DNA from: Shewanella sp. NIFS-20-20
Lineage (GTDB): Bacteria; Pseudomonadota; Gammaproteobacteria; Enterobacterales; Shewanellaceae
Length of the DNA stretch: 64,000 nucleotides
Assembly (NCBI RefSeq): GCF_019209865.1
Contig: NZ_JAHUTT010000012.1
Coordinates: 1 to 64,000, forward strand
Reading direction: 5' to 3'
The notes under the pieces are model-generated. The model was not told where the DNA came from and ran no database searches. It worked only from the letters and a program-made list of their open reading frames with translations. The translations under genes and the position numbers were made by a program. Below are positions 39,548 to 48,462 of this stretch, piece by piece (the first letter of the stretch is position 1; every line of letters begins with the position of its first letter).

Positions 39548-40168
39548 TTAGCTACAGATCTCGCGGCGTAATTGACTCATAAAATCCACTAAGAACTGAC
39601 TTCGCTGTTTAGCCATGGTTTTGGCGGTGGCTGTATTCATGCGCTGTTCAAGCTTAAGCAGTTTTTGCTCGATATGATCCAATCCAAAGCGGCTATCATC
39701 TAGCGCTCTATGGTCGAAAAATGGGTCATTGCTGTCAAAAAATGGCCGTTTGAGCTCAGTGTTTACTTGAATGCAGCGAACGAGGCCAATCGCACCTAAG
39801 GCATCCAATCTATCGGCATCTTGCACTATGCAGGCTTCAAGCGTGCGGGCCTCAAGATTAGCACTGTAACTGTGAGCACTGATAGCATGATGAATAGCGG
39901 CAAGTTCAGCGGCACTGTAGTCATAGTCTGCGAGAAGCGCGATTGCCCGGTCGGCGGAATAAAGCGACGCTAACGGCCGCTGGGGATGATTTTTAGCGAG
40001 TGAGACGCAGTCATGAAGCCACGCCGCGGCGGTAACTATTTTGATATTGGCCTGTTCGGCCTTGGCGATGGTAACCGCATTACTAACTACTCGCTCTACA
40101 TGGGCGATGTCGTGTGCTAGATCACTTGCTTGCTGGCCGATTAATGTCTTGAATTCATGTGTATTCAT
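39548..40168 (-). CDS. HD-domain phosphohydrolase (YedJ-like)
   Basis: The 206-residue protein has an HD domain with AHDIAHVERVVSNA, the metal pair AAAWLHDCVSLAKNHP, HHAISAHSYSAN and a distal VQDADRLDALGAIGL. This series matches YedJ-type metal-dependent phosphohydrolases. The natural substrate is unknown. I chose the ATG at 40168 (MNTHEFKTL); an upstream start at 40219 cannot be excluded, and neither has a good ribosome site. It is divergent from the TetR gene. Confidence 0.82.
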   Translation of the reverse strand: MNTHEFKTLIGQQASDLAHDIAHVERVVSNAVTIAKAEQANIKIVTAAAWLHDCVSLAKNHPQRPLASLYSADRAIALLADYDYSAAELAAIHHAISAHSYSANLEARTLEACIVQDADRLDALGAIGLVRCIQVNTELKRPFFDSNDPFFDHRALDDSRFGLDHIEQKLLKLEQRMNTATAKTMAKQRSQFLVDFMSQLRREICS

Positions 40169-40344
40169 AGATGAGTGCTTGGCTAACTGGCTGCGATGGT
40201 CTAACTCGGTTGCCAGCATTGACTTTTTTCAGTGTTATGACGCAAGATAGCCCTAGACGACTGGTCTAATCAACTCTTTGGTTGATTGTTTCTCCAAGAT
40301 CAGCAAGCTTGGGTCTATTTTGCCGTATTTGTGTTAGGTCAATT

Positions 40345-40932
40345 ATGAAAAAATCCTTTATCGATACCCGCCAACATCTACTTGATATTGGCCTTGAACT
40401 CATGGCTCGTTCCGGTTTTAGTGCCGTCGGATTAAGTCAAATATTGGCTAAGGCGAATGTTCCTAAAGGGTCATTTTATCATTACTTTACATCAAAAGAG
40501 CAATTTGCCAACACAGTGTTGGCCGCTTACTTTGATGCCTATCTCCAAGAGATGGATCAGCACCTAGCTCACGCCAACACGCCGCAAGGTTTAATGCCGT
40601 ATTTTGAGCATTGGTACGATAGCTATGGCCAAGAATGCCAACAGCAACGCTGTTTGGTGGTTAAGCTCAGTGCCGAAGTGGCAGATTTGTCAGATGATAT
40701 GCGCCTAACACTGGTTAACGGCAGTCAGGCGATTATTGATAAGCTCGAGCACGCGTTATTGGCACAACAGGCTGATCTGCAGCCGCAAGCCATGCGTTTG
40801 GCGAATCATTTATATCAGTTATGGTTAGGAGCAAGTTTACTGACGAAACTCCAACGCAGTAAGCAGCCTTTAGATCTCGCGCTTATCCAAACCCAGCAGT
40901 GGTTAAGCCAATGGCAGAGACCGTGCCATTGA
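40345..40932 (+). CDS. TetR-family transcriptional regulator
   Basis: The 195-residue protein has an N-terminal TetR helix-turn-helix: DTRQHLLDIGLELMARSGF, GLSQILAKANVPKGSFYHYF and TSKEQFANTVLAAYF. The C-terminal ligand domain ends around WLSQWQRP. It resembles regulators of the NemR/AcuR type that sense electrophiles, but the ligand cannot be read from sequence. The ATG at 40345 gives the canonical TetR start. The convergent neighbour encodes a FUSC-type permease and the divergent one an HD hydrolase; either might be a target. Confidence 0.85.
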   Translation: MKKSFIDTRQHLLDIGLELMARSGFSAVGLSQILAKANVPKGSFYHYFTSKEQFANTVLAAYFDAYLQEMDQHLAHANTPQGLMPYFEHWYDSYGQECQQQRCLVVKLSAEVADLSDDMRLTLVNGSQAIIDKLEHALLAQQADLQPQAMRLANHLYQLWLGASLLTKLQRSKQPLDLALIQTQQWLSQWQRPCH

Positions 40933-40941
40933 GCCTCGTTA

Positions 40942-41943
40942 TCACTTGCCCGGTTTAACTCCTTTAGCCGCGTGGATCCCATGGGTGACAATCAACGCGA
41001 TGGCGACCCAGAAACAACCAATCAAGGTGTCGACAAAGCGCCAACTCATCAAATGTAAATCACCATTAGGCAACAAGGCGAAGTTTATGGCCACCATCAC
41101 GGTGACAGTGATGGCTAAACTAAACAATAAATAGCTTGTACGCAGGCTATAAGGGATCCAAAACGCAAATAATGCCACGAATAATGTTTGCCCAAGTTGG
41201 TCCATATAGCGGACCACAAGATAGGCAATCACAATGCCGATTAATGTGCCAACAATCCGATCCCATAAGTGGTGCCATGACAAACGGTCGTTGATATGCA
41301 TGACAAACAAAATGGTTAATCCCACCCAGCCAGGTTGAGTCACATGTAACCAATCAGCACTGATGGTCGCCGCTAAGATGGTGAGCGGAAGGGTGAGTCC
41401 ATACAAGGGGCCATTAGTATCGCCTTTAATGATTTGAAAAAATTCGTCATTAGGTGAGTGAGCTATCTCATGGGTTTGGTATAACCAGCCCTGAATTAAA
41501 ATCAATAATAATGCCAACAGTGCACCGTAAAAATAGGCCACTCCGACCGCCATGGATGCGGGGAACCCAAGCTGAGCTAACAACAGTGCTGTTGCAAGAT
41601 ATTTACCTAGCAATCCCCAGTAAGCGTGCTCGGGTTTGGGTTGTCCGGCGAGAAACCCAAACAACATCAATGCCGCGATGGCCAACTGCGAGTGACCAAC
41701 TAAGGTTAACCCCAACGCGGCAGCTAAGATCACCGCCAGTACCCCCATCACTATCGCGGCGATTTGTTTGAGCGCTTGACTGCGTGGATCCAGCAGGAGG
41801 GCTAACAGTGCCCCTAAACTCATAAAAGCGGCTTGTAGGTAATGATGGCTGATGGCGCCGTATAAAATGGGTAAGGCCATACCTAAGGAAAAGAGTACGC
41901 CTCTGGCACGCTCATAAGCAAACATAGTCATTTCTGTCATCAT
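40942..41943 (-). CDS. FUSC-family membrane protein (putative aromatic acid exporter)
   Basis: The 333-residue protein has about ten or eleven hydrophobic segments in two blocks split by a charged stretch (HEIAHSPNDEFFQIIKGD). The C-terminal block (SADWLHVTQPGWVGLTILF, HINDRLSWHHLWDRIVGTLIG) fits the fusaric-acid-resistance/aromatic acid exporter fold. It is about half the length of classical AaeB/YccS proteins and lacks a long cytoplasmic domain. The substrate is unknown. Confidence 0.7.
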   Translation of the reverse strand: MMTEMTMFAYERARGVLFSLGMALPILYGAISHHYLQAAFMSLGALLALLLDPRSQALKQIAAIVMGVLAVILAAALGLTLVGHSQLAIAALMLFGFLAGQPKPEHAYWGLLGKYLATALLLAQLGFPASMAVGVAYFYGALLALLLILIQGWLYQTHEIAHSPNDEFFQIIKGDTNGPLYGLTLPLTILAATISADWLHVTQPGWVGLTILFVMHINDRLSWHHLWDRIVGTLIGIVIAYLVVRYMDQLGQTLFVALFAFWIPYSLRTSYLLFSLAITVTVMVAINFALLPNGDLHLMSWRFVDTLIGCFWVAIALIVTHGIHAAKGVKPGK

Positions 41944-42035
41944 GATTAGATGTCAAAATTATAGAGGCCACGCGCGAGAAGTATAGGTGGCTCAAGATGA
42001 GCGTCTGTTCATGCTCAATGGCACATATGGGCACA

Positions 42036-42063
42036 AAAAAGCACTGCCGAAGCAATGCTTTTT
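42036..42063 (-). terminator. Rho-independent terminator after the SEC-C gene
   Basis: On the minus strand a stem (42052-42063 with 42036-42047, one G-U pair) with a UUCG tetraloop is followed by U residues. The wobble pair makes it stable only in that orientation. Confidence 0.8.
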
Positions 42064-42108
42064 CATACGATCCAGCTAACCCTTGGGCTAACTTGGCCGC
42101 GGCTGCGA

Positions 42109-42450
42109 TTAGTTTGCGCCGCAGCACTTCTTATATTTATTACCGCTACCACAGGGACAAGGCTCATTGCGGTTGGGTTTAGCAGCGACTAAGGTCGTTG
42201 ATGGTTTATTGATGATCACATCTAATTGACGAATGTCTTCTGCTTTTTCGGCATCAATGATGATCTTACCGATCAGTTGATGTTGTTCAAGCAAGGCTTG
42301 TATTTGCTGCGCACGGTTTTCATCGGTAACAATTAATTGCAATGGGTTGGTCTCAGTACCCGCTTTTGCCACACGTTTAGTGTTATAACCGCTTTCGCCG
42401 TACTTAGGTTTAGGCGTTTTACGCCCTTTAAAAAAGAATTTATCTGACAT
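42109..42450 (-). CDS. SEC-C motif protein (PBPRA1643-like family)
   Basis: The 113-residue protein starts [19 protein letters not shown] and ends with a SEC-C zinc motif, [17 protein letters not shown]. The central part (about 35-75) has an alpha/beta pattern, ending in QLDVIINKP. It matches a small gammaproteobacterial family of SEC-C proteins of unknown role. SEC-C motifs bind zinc and often contact SecB or ribosomes, which is only suggestive here. Confidence 0.82.
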   Translation of the reverse strand: MSDKFFFKGRKTPKPKYGESGYNTKRVAKAGTETNPLQLIVTDENRAQQIQALLEQHQLIGKIIIDAEKAEDIRQLDVIINKPSTTLVAAKPNRNEPCPCGSGNKYKKCCGAN

Positions 42451-42563
42451 GGGGATTCCACTCGAACAATATTGTGGATGCTTATACTATAAAATTGACA
42501 TCTGGGGAATGTAAATCGTCGTCTTGCGTCATGCTTGTGTGAAAAACAGCCATTGACGCGGCG

Positions 42564-42926
42564 CTATTTGGCCATGTCGGCTTCTACAAGATCAAGGTTG
42601 GGATAATATGCCTTGCGAATGACACTGACGCCTTGCGCCGATAAATCTAAATTAAGATTAGTCACGGGCCGACAGCAACAGGGGAGGCATTCATTAGGCT
42701 GCAATTGGGCCAGCGGTGGTGAGAGGTATTCGACCGAGCCACTGATAATGGTCGTTTTGCAGGCACCACAATAGCCACTTCTGCACTCGGCAAAAATGGC
42801 CACTTGTTTACTTTCCAGTGCAGCCAATAAGGTCAGGTGCGTTGCGGTATAAAGCAACGATGGCTGACCTTGGAGGCTGATAATCGGATCTTTTTTAAAG
42901 ATCAAAGTCGAGGAAGTCTTTGTCAT
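42564..42926 (-). CDS. yfaE: 2Fe-2S ferredoxin YfaE, partner of NrdB
   Basis: YfaE supplies electrons to assemble and restore the diferric-tyrosyl radical cofactor of NrdB. The 120-residue plant-type ferredoxin has the cluster motif [16 protein letters not shown] and the downstream [16 protein letters not shown] chose the ATG at 42926, which overlaps the nrdB end by 32 bases; a start 15 bases upstream is possible. The C terminus is longer than in E. coli YfaE (84 residues). The nrdA-nrdB-yfaE order is the classical operon. Confidence 0.88.
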   Translation of the reverse strand: MTKTSSTLIFKKDPIISLQGQPSLLYTATHLTLLAALESKQVAIFAECRSGYCGACKTTIISGSVEYLSPPLAQLQPNECLPCCCRPVTNLNLDLSAQGVSVIRKAYYPNLDLVEADMAK

Positions 42927-44025
42927 CGATAGCTGAGTCAATTTGACCGACCAAATATGAAGATACTTCTACTTCTTGTGGGGCAACTTGCACGGCATCA
43001 CTTTCTAGCCAATTTTTCATCCAAGGTAATGGATTTGATTGCTCTGGATAAGGCAATGGTAAATTGACTGAGCGCATGCGCTCATTGGTAATGTACTCGA
43101 CATACTGACATAAGATTTGTTCATTGAGGCCAATCATGGAACCATCTTTAAACAAATACTTCGCCCACTCTTTTTCCTGCTCTGCGGCACGTAAGAAAAT
43201 ATCATAGGCTTCTGACATGCACTCAATAGCGATTTCACCCATTTCAGGATCGTCCTTACCAGCCTGCATTAATTTGAGAATGTGCTGAGTACCATTGAGA
43301 TGCAACGCTTCATCACGCGCAATTAAGCGGATGATTTTGGCATTACCTTCCATCAGTCGACGTTCGGCAAAGGCAAATGAACAAGCAAAGCTGACGTAAA
43401 AGCGGATAGCTTCTAGGGCGTTGACTGCCATCATGCATAGATACAGTGATTTCTTTAGGGCGCGGATCGAGATGGTGATTTCTTTGCCATCGATTAAATG
43501 CGTGCCTTCGCCATGGAGTTCATAGGCTTGAGTCTGCTTGATTAAGGCATCGTAAAATTCAGAAATATCGCCCGCGCGCTTGAGGATTTCTTGATTCACC
43601 AAAATATCATCAAAGATCTTGGCGGGATCATTGGTAATGTTACGGATGATATGGGTATATGACCGCGAATGAATGGTTTCAGAAAACGACCAGGTTTCAA
43701 TCCAGGTTTCTAGTTCAGGCAAAGACACCAGCGGCAAAAATGCTACGTTAGGTGAACGACCTTGAATCGAATCTAACAGGGTTTGATATTTGAGGTTAGA
43801 TAGGAAAATATGCTGCTCATGTTGAGGTAACTTGCCAAAGTCAATATTGTCGCGGCTGACGTCAACTTCTTCTGGACGCCAGAAAAAAGACAGTTGCTTT
43901 TCGATGAGTCGCTCAAAAACTTCATATTTTTGGACATCATAGCGTGCAACGTTGACAGGTTGGCCGAAGAACATTGGTTCTTTGGTGGCATCATTAGGGG
44001 TTTGACAAAAAGTGCTATAAGCCAT
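42895..44025 (-). CDS. nrdB: Ribonucleoside-diphosphate reductase 1 beta subunit
   Basis: NrdB provides the tyrosyl radical for class Ia ribonucleotide reductase. The 376-residue helical protein has [16 protein letters not shown], iron and radical residues in [18 protein letters not shown] (radical Tyr), [12 protein letters not shown] (iron ligands Glu, His), and the NrdA-binding tail [11 protein letters not shown] ending DFLDFDL. I chose the ATG at 44025 ([10 protein letters not shown]), with GGGAT upstream; an earlier in-frame start has no family support. It is 51 bases downstream of nrdA, with a GC-rich hairpin between. Confidence 0.97.
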   Translation of the reverse strand: MAYSTFCQTPNDATKEPMFFGQPVNVARYDVQKYEVFERLIEKQLSFFWRPEEVDVSRDNIDFGKLPQHEQHIFLSNLKYQTLLDSIQGRSPNVAFLPLVSLPELETWIETWSFSETIHSRSYTHIIRNITNDPAKIFDDILVNQEILKRAGDISEFYDALIKQTQAYELHGEGTHLIDGKEITISIRALKKSLYLCMMAVNALEAIRFYVSFACSFAFAERRLMEGNAKIIRLIARDEALHLNGTQHILKLMQAGKDDPEMGEIAIECMSEAYDIFLRAAEQEKEWAKYLFKDGSMIGLNEQILCQYVEYITNERMRSVNLPLPYPEQSNPLPWMKNWLESDAVQVAPQEVEVSSYLVGQIDSAIDDKDFLDFDL

Positions 44026-44044
44026 GGTAGAGATCCCAGTCAAA

Positions 44045-44061
44045 GGGGCCTTAAAGGCCCC
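44045..44061 (-). other. Intercistronic hairpin between nrdA and nrdB
   Basis: GGGGCC (44045-44050) and GGCCCC (44056-44061), with TTAAA between, can pair, extendable by AT pairs inside. It sits about 20 bases upstream of nrdB, so it could affect mRNA processing or the NrdA:NrdB ratio. No U run follows. Confidence 0.5.
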
Positions 44062-44076
44062 AAGAGTCAAATGAAG

Positions 44077-46365
44077 TTAAATTTTACACGCGCCACCGGC
44101 ACAACCGTCATCCTCTTGCTCGATGCTGGCGATATCATCGTACTTATCAGACGCACCGTCACGGGTGTTGTGATAATACAAGGTTTTGATACCCAATTTA
44201 TAGGTGGTCAGCAAGTCTTTTAACAGTAGTTTCATTGGTACTTTATGACTGTCAAACTTGGCTGGATCATAGTTGGTATTGGCAGAAATGGCTTGATCGA
44301 CAAACTTCTGCATAATACCCACTAACTGTAAATAGCCATCATTGGAAGGCATTTGCCATAACAACTCGTACTTGTCGCGTAACTTATCAAAGTCAGGTAC
44401 GACTTGCTTAAGTTGACCATCTTTACTGGCTTTAACACTAATCAGACCACGTGGTGGCTCAATACCATTGGTGGCATTAGAGATTTGTGACGAGGTTTCT
44501 GACGGCATTAACGCAGACAAGGTTGAATTACGTAACCCGTATTTTACGATGTCTTGACGTAAACTTTCCCAATCCATGTGCAATGGTTCATTACAAATGC
44601 TGTCTAAGTCTCGCTTATAGGTATCAATCGGTAACACACCTTTGGCGTAGGTGGTTTCATGGAATGATGGACATGCGCCTTTCTCTTTCGCGAGCAACAT
44701 TGATGCTTTCAATAAATAATATTGAATCGCTTCAAAGGTTCTGTGGGTCAGGGCATTGGCACTGCCATCAGAATATTTTAAGCCGTTCTTAGCTAAGTAA
44801 TTGGCAAAGTTGATGACGCCAATACCTAATGTGCGGCGATTCATCGATGCCAGTTCTGCTGCCTTAATAGGGTAATCTTGATAATCCAGGAGATTATCTA
44901 AAGAGCGAACCGCTAAATTGGCTAAGGCTTCTAATTCATCAAGATTGTCGATAGCCCCTAAATTCAATGCCGACAGGGTACACAGAGCAATCTCGCCCTC
45001 ATTATCTTCGATATTGTTCATTGGCTTGGTAGGCAATGCAATTTCTAAACATAGATTCGATTGACGAATTGGCGCAACCTTAGAGTCAAAAGGACTGTGG
45101 GTGTTGCAGTGATCAACGTTCTGAATGTAAATACGACCCGTGGATGCGCGCTCTTGCATCATCAATGAAAATAACTCGGATGCACGAATTTGACGCTTAC
45201 GAATACTGCTGTCTTGCTCATATTGCAAATACAGGCGTTCAAATTCATCTTGATCTTCAAAGAATGCATCGTATAAGCCGGGGACGTCAGATGGACTAAA
45301 TAAGCTAATGTGTTCACCTTTCACTAAACGCGAGTACATTAATTTATTCAGTTGAACGCCATAATCGAGATGACGAATGCGGTTCTCTTCGACACCACGG
45401 TTGTTCTTCAATACCAATAAAGATTCAACTTCTAAATGCCAAATCGGATAGAACAAGGTCGCAGCACCGCCACGAACCCCACCTTGTGAACACGACTTCA
45501 CTGCGGTTTGGAAATACTTATAGAAAGGTAAGCATCCGGTGTGGAAGGCTTCACCACCACGGATAGGGCTACCTAATGCCCGAATGCGACCCGCGTTAAT
45601 CCCAATGCCAGCACGCTGACTCACGTATTTTACAATCGATGAGGCCGTGGCATTGATGGAATCCAAACTATCGCCACACTCGATCAGGACACAGGAGCTG
45701 AACTGACGTGTCGGAGTTCGTACCCCAGACATGATGGGCGTTGGCAGTGAGATCTTAAAGGTGGACACCGCATCATAAAAATCTTTGATGTAATTAAGGC
45801 GAGTCTCTTTTGGATATTCAGCAAACAAACACGCGGCGACCAATATGTATAAATACTGGGCACTTTCATAGACTTCGCCTGTGACGCGGTTTTGCACTAA
45901 ATACTTGCCCTCTAATTGCTTAACTGCCGCATAAGAGAAGTTCATGTCACGCCAATGATCGACATGCTCATTCAGTATATCCAGTTCTTCTTTGGAGTAA
46001 TCACGCAAGATGTGCTGATCATACTTGCCAAGCTCAACCAATTTAACCACGTGGTCAAACAGTTTAGGTGGCTCGAATTGACCATACGCTTTTTTACGTA
46101 AATGGAAAATCGCTAAACGCGCAGCGAGGAACTGATAATCAGGGCTTTCAGGCGAAATCAGATCGGCTGCCGCTTTGATAATAGTTTCATGAATGGCTTC
46201 GGTAGGAATGCCGTCAAAAAACTGGAGGTGAGAACGGAGTTCTACTTCGGATACCGAGACATTTTTAAGCCCTTTGGCTGCCCAGGTGATCACTCGGTGG
46301 ATCTTATCGAGATCGATGCTCTCACGTTCACCACTGCGTTTTGTGACTGTCATATTGCTGTTCAT
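44077..46365 (-). CDS. nrdA: Ribonucleoside-diphosphate reductase 1 alpha subunit
   Basis: NrdA is the catalytic and allosteric subunit of class Ia ribonucleotide reductase. The 762-residue protein has an ATP-cone at about residues 5-95 (VTKRSGERESIDLDK). Active-site cysteines are in QFSSCVLIECGDS, RQSNLCLEIALPT (thiyl radical) and ALCTLSALNLG. The C-terminal cysteine pair for thioredoxin exchange is in DGCAGGACKI. The start is the ATG at 46365 (MNSNMTVTKR). It heads the nrdA-nrdB-yfaE operon; upstream lie a DnaA box and an NrdR-like site. Confidence 0.97.
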   Translation of the reverse strand: MNSNMTVTKRSGERESIDLDKIHRVITWAAKGLKNVSVSEVELRSHLQFFDGIPTEAIHETIIKAAADLISPESPDYQFLAARLAIFHLRKKAYGQFEPPKLFDHVVKLVELGKYDQHILRDYSKEELDILNEHVDHWRDMNFSYAAVKQLEGKYLVQNRVTGEVYESAQYLYILVAACLFAEYPKETRLNYIKDFYDAVSTFKISLPTPIMSGVRTPTRQFSSCVLIECGDSLDSINATASSIVKYVSQRAGIGINAGRIRALGSPIRGGEAFHTGCLPFYKYFQTAVKSCSQGGVRGGAATLFYPIWHLEVESLLVLKNNRGVEENRIRHLDYGVQLNKLMYSRLVKGEHISLFSPSDVPGLYDAFFEDQDEFERLYLQYEQDSSIRKRQIRASELFSLMMQERASTGRIYIQNVDHCNTHSPFDSKVAPIRQSNLCLEIALPTKPMNNIEDNEGEIALCTLSALNLGAIDNLDELEALANLAVRSLDNLLDYQDYPIKAAELASMNRRTLGIGVINFANYLAKNGLKYSDGSANALTHRTFEAIQYYLLKASMLLAKEKGACPSFHETTYAKGVLPIDTYKRDLDSICNEPLHMDWESLRQDIVKYGLRNSTLSALMPSETSSQISNATNGIEPPRGLISVKASKDGQLKQVVPDFDKLRDKYELLWQMPSNDGYLQLVGIMQKFVDQAISANTNYDPAKFDSHKVPMKLLLKDLLTTYKLGIKTLYYHNTRDGASDKYDDIASIEQEDDGCAGGACKI

Positions 46366-46514
46366 TAACAATTAGCCTTGAATATTTTAGATTTAGAAAA
46401 CACACACATAGTTGTCAGGAAAAACAATTCCATTTGTTGTTCAGAACCGAGGGAAAAACTACGACAGGACAAAATAATCCAGTTTTTATCTTGTGGTGTA
46501 TTTTTAACTGAACA

Positions 46515-46530
46515 CACAACATATGGGTGT
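46515..46530 (-). promoter_or_regulatory. NrdR-box-like palindrome upstream of nrdA
   Basis: ACACAACATATGGGTG resembles the 16-base NrdR operator (ACAC-AT-rich-GTGT) in one arm and the core. A GTGT also occurs exactly 31 bases away (46497-46500 versus 46528-46531), the usual centre spacing of paired NrdR boxes, but the second site matches poorly. Confidence 0.35.
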
Positions 46531-46599
46531 ATCTTGGAACATGAGATACAAGATAGTGAGGTTCGATAGGTTTTGCAAGCACTAAAGCTGGGGGTTTCT

Positions 46600-46608
46600 T
46601 GTGGATAA
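46600..46608 (-). promoter_or_regulatory. DnaA box upstream of nrdA
   Basis: TGTGGATAA on the plus strand is the exact complement of the strong DnaA box TTATCCACA. DnaA control of nrdA is established in E. coli; here the box lies about 235 bases before the nrdA start. Confidence 0.6.
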
Positions 46609-46737
46609 GATGAGGATAGTTTTTAGGGTTAGTAGCGACTAACCCTAAAGCTGAATCATGGCTGAATTTTAGCAGTGAATAACTTCAAATTTCCGACGAA
46701 AAAGTTGATGTTGATCGTCCCTTTAATGAGCAAGGGA

Positions 46738-47430
46738 TCAAGGTAAGTAAACCGCCGCGTTAACGGTGGCACTATCGATCGCGCTTATTAGATCCAAAGG
46801 TTGATGAACATGAATATCGCTAGGCCAAAATTGAATATCATCAGCGCCAAGATATCCCCACATTGCGAGTGCCGCGACCATGCCCGCACTGCGTGCCGCT
46901 TGCATATCCCGTTTCGCATCACCAAGGTACAATATCGCCTCAGGGGGGCAGGCCAGTTGACTTGCCGCTAATAACATCGGCGCTATATCAGGTTTTGCAC
47001 GGGTACAAGAGTCACCACTAATGATGGTTTCCATCACCGTAAAACAGGGTAATTGTCGACATAAAGGCCGACTAAAACGCGCATGTTTGTTGGTGACAAT
47101 GCCTTGCTTAATTCCGCGCAGATGCAATGCTGACACTAACGCCTCGATCCCCGCAAAATAACGACTGTGTCGGCCATTAATCTGGTGATAATGAGTCAAC
47201 AAGCTTTGTTGCAACTGGCTGTGGATGTGAGGATCTGTGCTGACATTGGCCGCGTGGACTAATGCTAATGACCCATGACTCGCGGCATCTTTGACTTGCT
47301 CATAAGCCACCGGCGCCATATTCGCGTCCAGTAACGCCATATTAAGCGCCGCCACCAAATCAGGCGCCGTATCCACTAGGGTGCCATCTAAATCAAACAG
47401 CACCGCTTGGATAGGAGGTCGATTTGCCAT
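46738..47430 (-). CDS. HAD phosphatase, phosphoglycolate phosphatase-like
   Basis: The 230-residue protein has HAD motif I FDLDGTLVDTAPDL, a helical cap, motif II IVTNKHARF, the motif III Lys in CTRAKPDIAPML and motif IV YLGDAKRDMQAAR. It is of the Gph/PGP subclass, whose members clear 2-phosphoglycolate, but related enzymes differ in substrate. The ATG at 47430 overlaps the ubiG stop (TAATG), a coupling signal; an earlier in-frame ATG at 47445 is less likely. Confidence 0.82.
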   Translation of the reverse strand: MANRPPIQAVLFDLDGTLVDTAPDLVAALNMALLDANMAPVAYEQVKDAASHGSLALVHAANVSTDPHIHSQLQQSLLTHYHQINGRHSRYFAGIEALVSALHLRGIKQGIVTNKHARFSRPLCRQLPCFTVMETIISGDSCTRAKPDIAPMLLAASQLACPPEAILYLGDAKRDMQAARSAGMVAALAMWGYLGADDIQFWPSDIHVHQPLDLISAIDSATVNAAVYLP

Positions 47431-48137
47431 TAGCTTTTGTGGCAAACAATCATGTAGTTGACTTCAAGGCTGTCGGTATATCTAAAAATGCCTGTCAAGG
47501 GATTATAGGTAATGCCCGCGCTGCCATGGCAAATCAGCTCAGTATTATCTACCATATCGATTAATTCTGATGGACGAATAAATTTACCGTGTTCATGGGT
47601 GCCTTTAGGTAACATTTTCAATAGGTACTCTGCGCCGACAATCGTTTCTAAATAAGAACGAATATTGCGGTTGATAGTAGAAAAGAACACATAGCCGCCA
47701 GGTTTGACCATATCACAACAGGCTTGGATCACGGATTGAGGATCTGGCACATGCTCGAGCATTTCCATACAGGTGACCACATCATAATGTTGGGGGTGAT
47801 TATCTCTGTGTTGCTCCGCCGTGGTGCGCTGATAATCAATACTTACAGCCGCTTCTAAAGCATGAAGACGAGCGACTTCTAACGGTTCTTCACCCATATC
47901 AATGCCAGTGACATTCGCACCAAGGCGCGCCATGCTCTCAGAGAGAATACCGCCACCACAACCCACATCGAGCACTTGTTTACCAAAGATGCCTTGTGCT
48001 TGCTGATCAATATAGTTGAGTCGCAAAGGGTTGAGTTGGTGCAAGGGTTTAAAATCACCACTGGGATCCCACCAACTGGCTGCCATTCGTTCAAATTTGG
48101 CAATTTCTTTAAGATCTACATTGTGAATGGTTTCCAT
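47430..48137 (-). CDS. ubiG: Ubiquinone biosynthesis O-methyltransferase UbiG
   Basis: UbiG carries out both O-methylations of ubiquinone synthesis, using S-adenosylmethionine. The 235-residue protein shows [19 protein letters not shown], the SAM motif [16 protein letters not shown], the membrane-contact region and [11 protein letters not shown] and FFSTINRN. It lies between nrdA and gyrA, as in E. coli, divergent from gyrA. Confidence 0.96.
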   Translation of the reverse strand: METIHNVDLKEIAKFERMAASWWDPSGDFKPLHQLNPLRLNYIDQQAQGIFGKQVLDVGCGGGILSESMARLGANVTGIDMGEEPLEVARLHALEAAVSIDYQRTTAEQHRDNHPQHYDVVTCMEMLEHVPDPQSVIQACCDMVKPGGYVFFSTINRNIRSYLETIVGAEYLLKMLPKGTHEHGKFIRPSELIDMVDNTELICHGSAGITYNPLTGIFRYTDSLEVNYMIVCHKS

Positions 48138-48462
48138 GGACTTCCCGATCCGAATAAAAGTTACCCAGCATTATACTCAGCTTTTGTGAGCGGGAAATAC
48201 CATTGCGTCATGTCAGTGTGATTGGTTTCATTTTTTGTGACCGATTGGTGTTTAATTACGCTAGGGGCTCGTCAGAGGCCTTAAACAACATTTTTGGAAA
48301 TGTTGCGCTATTTTTAGCCAGTTTTTTAAGGATATACAATTTGATTGTGTGCTAGGTCTAGCGACAATAAATAACTGTGTTAGAATGCCAAATCACGTTT
48401 AAAGCTGCGCCAATATGGGTGTTGACTCCGGCCAGCATTATTTTCAGGGGAACGAGCAGTTT
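48138..48462. other. Divergent ubiG-gyrA intergenic region
   Basis: In these 325 bases I see no gene. An 8-bp hairpin (48286-48293 with 48298-48305, loop TTGG) and an extended -10 promoter candidate for gyrA (48378-48386) are present. Confidence 0.55.
48378..48386 (+). promoter_or_regulatory. Extended -10 promoter candidate for gyrA
   Basis: TGTTAGAAT fits TGn plus a -10 box (TAGAAT), with no good -35. A start here gives a leader of about 70 bases before the ATG at 48463. Confidence 0.4.

Larger units (their letters stand above)
46366..46737. other. Control region upstream of nrdA
   Basis: These 372 bases lie between nrdA and the Gph-like gene, both transcribed leftward. I see no gene. It contains an NrdR-like element and a perfect DnaA box (both listed separately), and TTATCTTGTGGTG at 46488-46500, another DnaA-box-like half. 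Confidence 0.6.

Noticed and set aside
46485..46500. Second NrdR box paired with the one at 46515
   Set aside because: The GTGT spacing of 31 is right, but the rest of the site does not match the consensus.
46378..46569. 63-codon plus-strand frame in the nrdA upstream region
   Set aside because: It covers the likely promoter and NrdR-like site and has no recognisable protein features.
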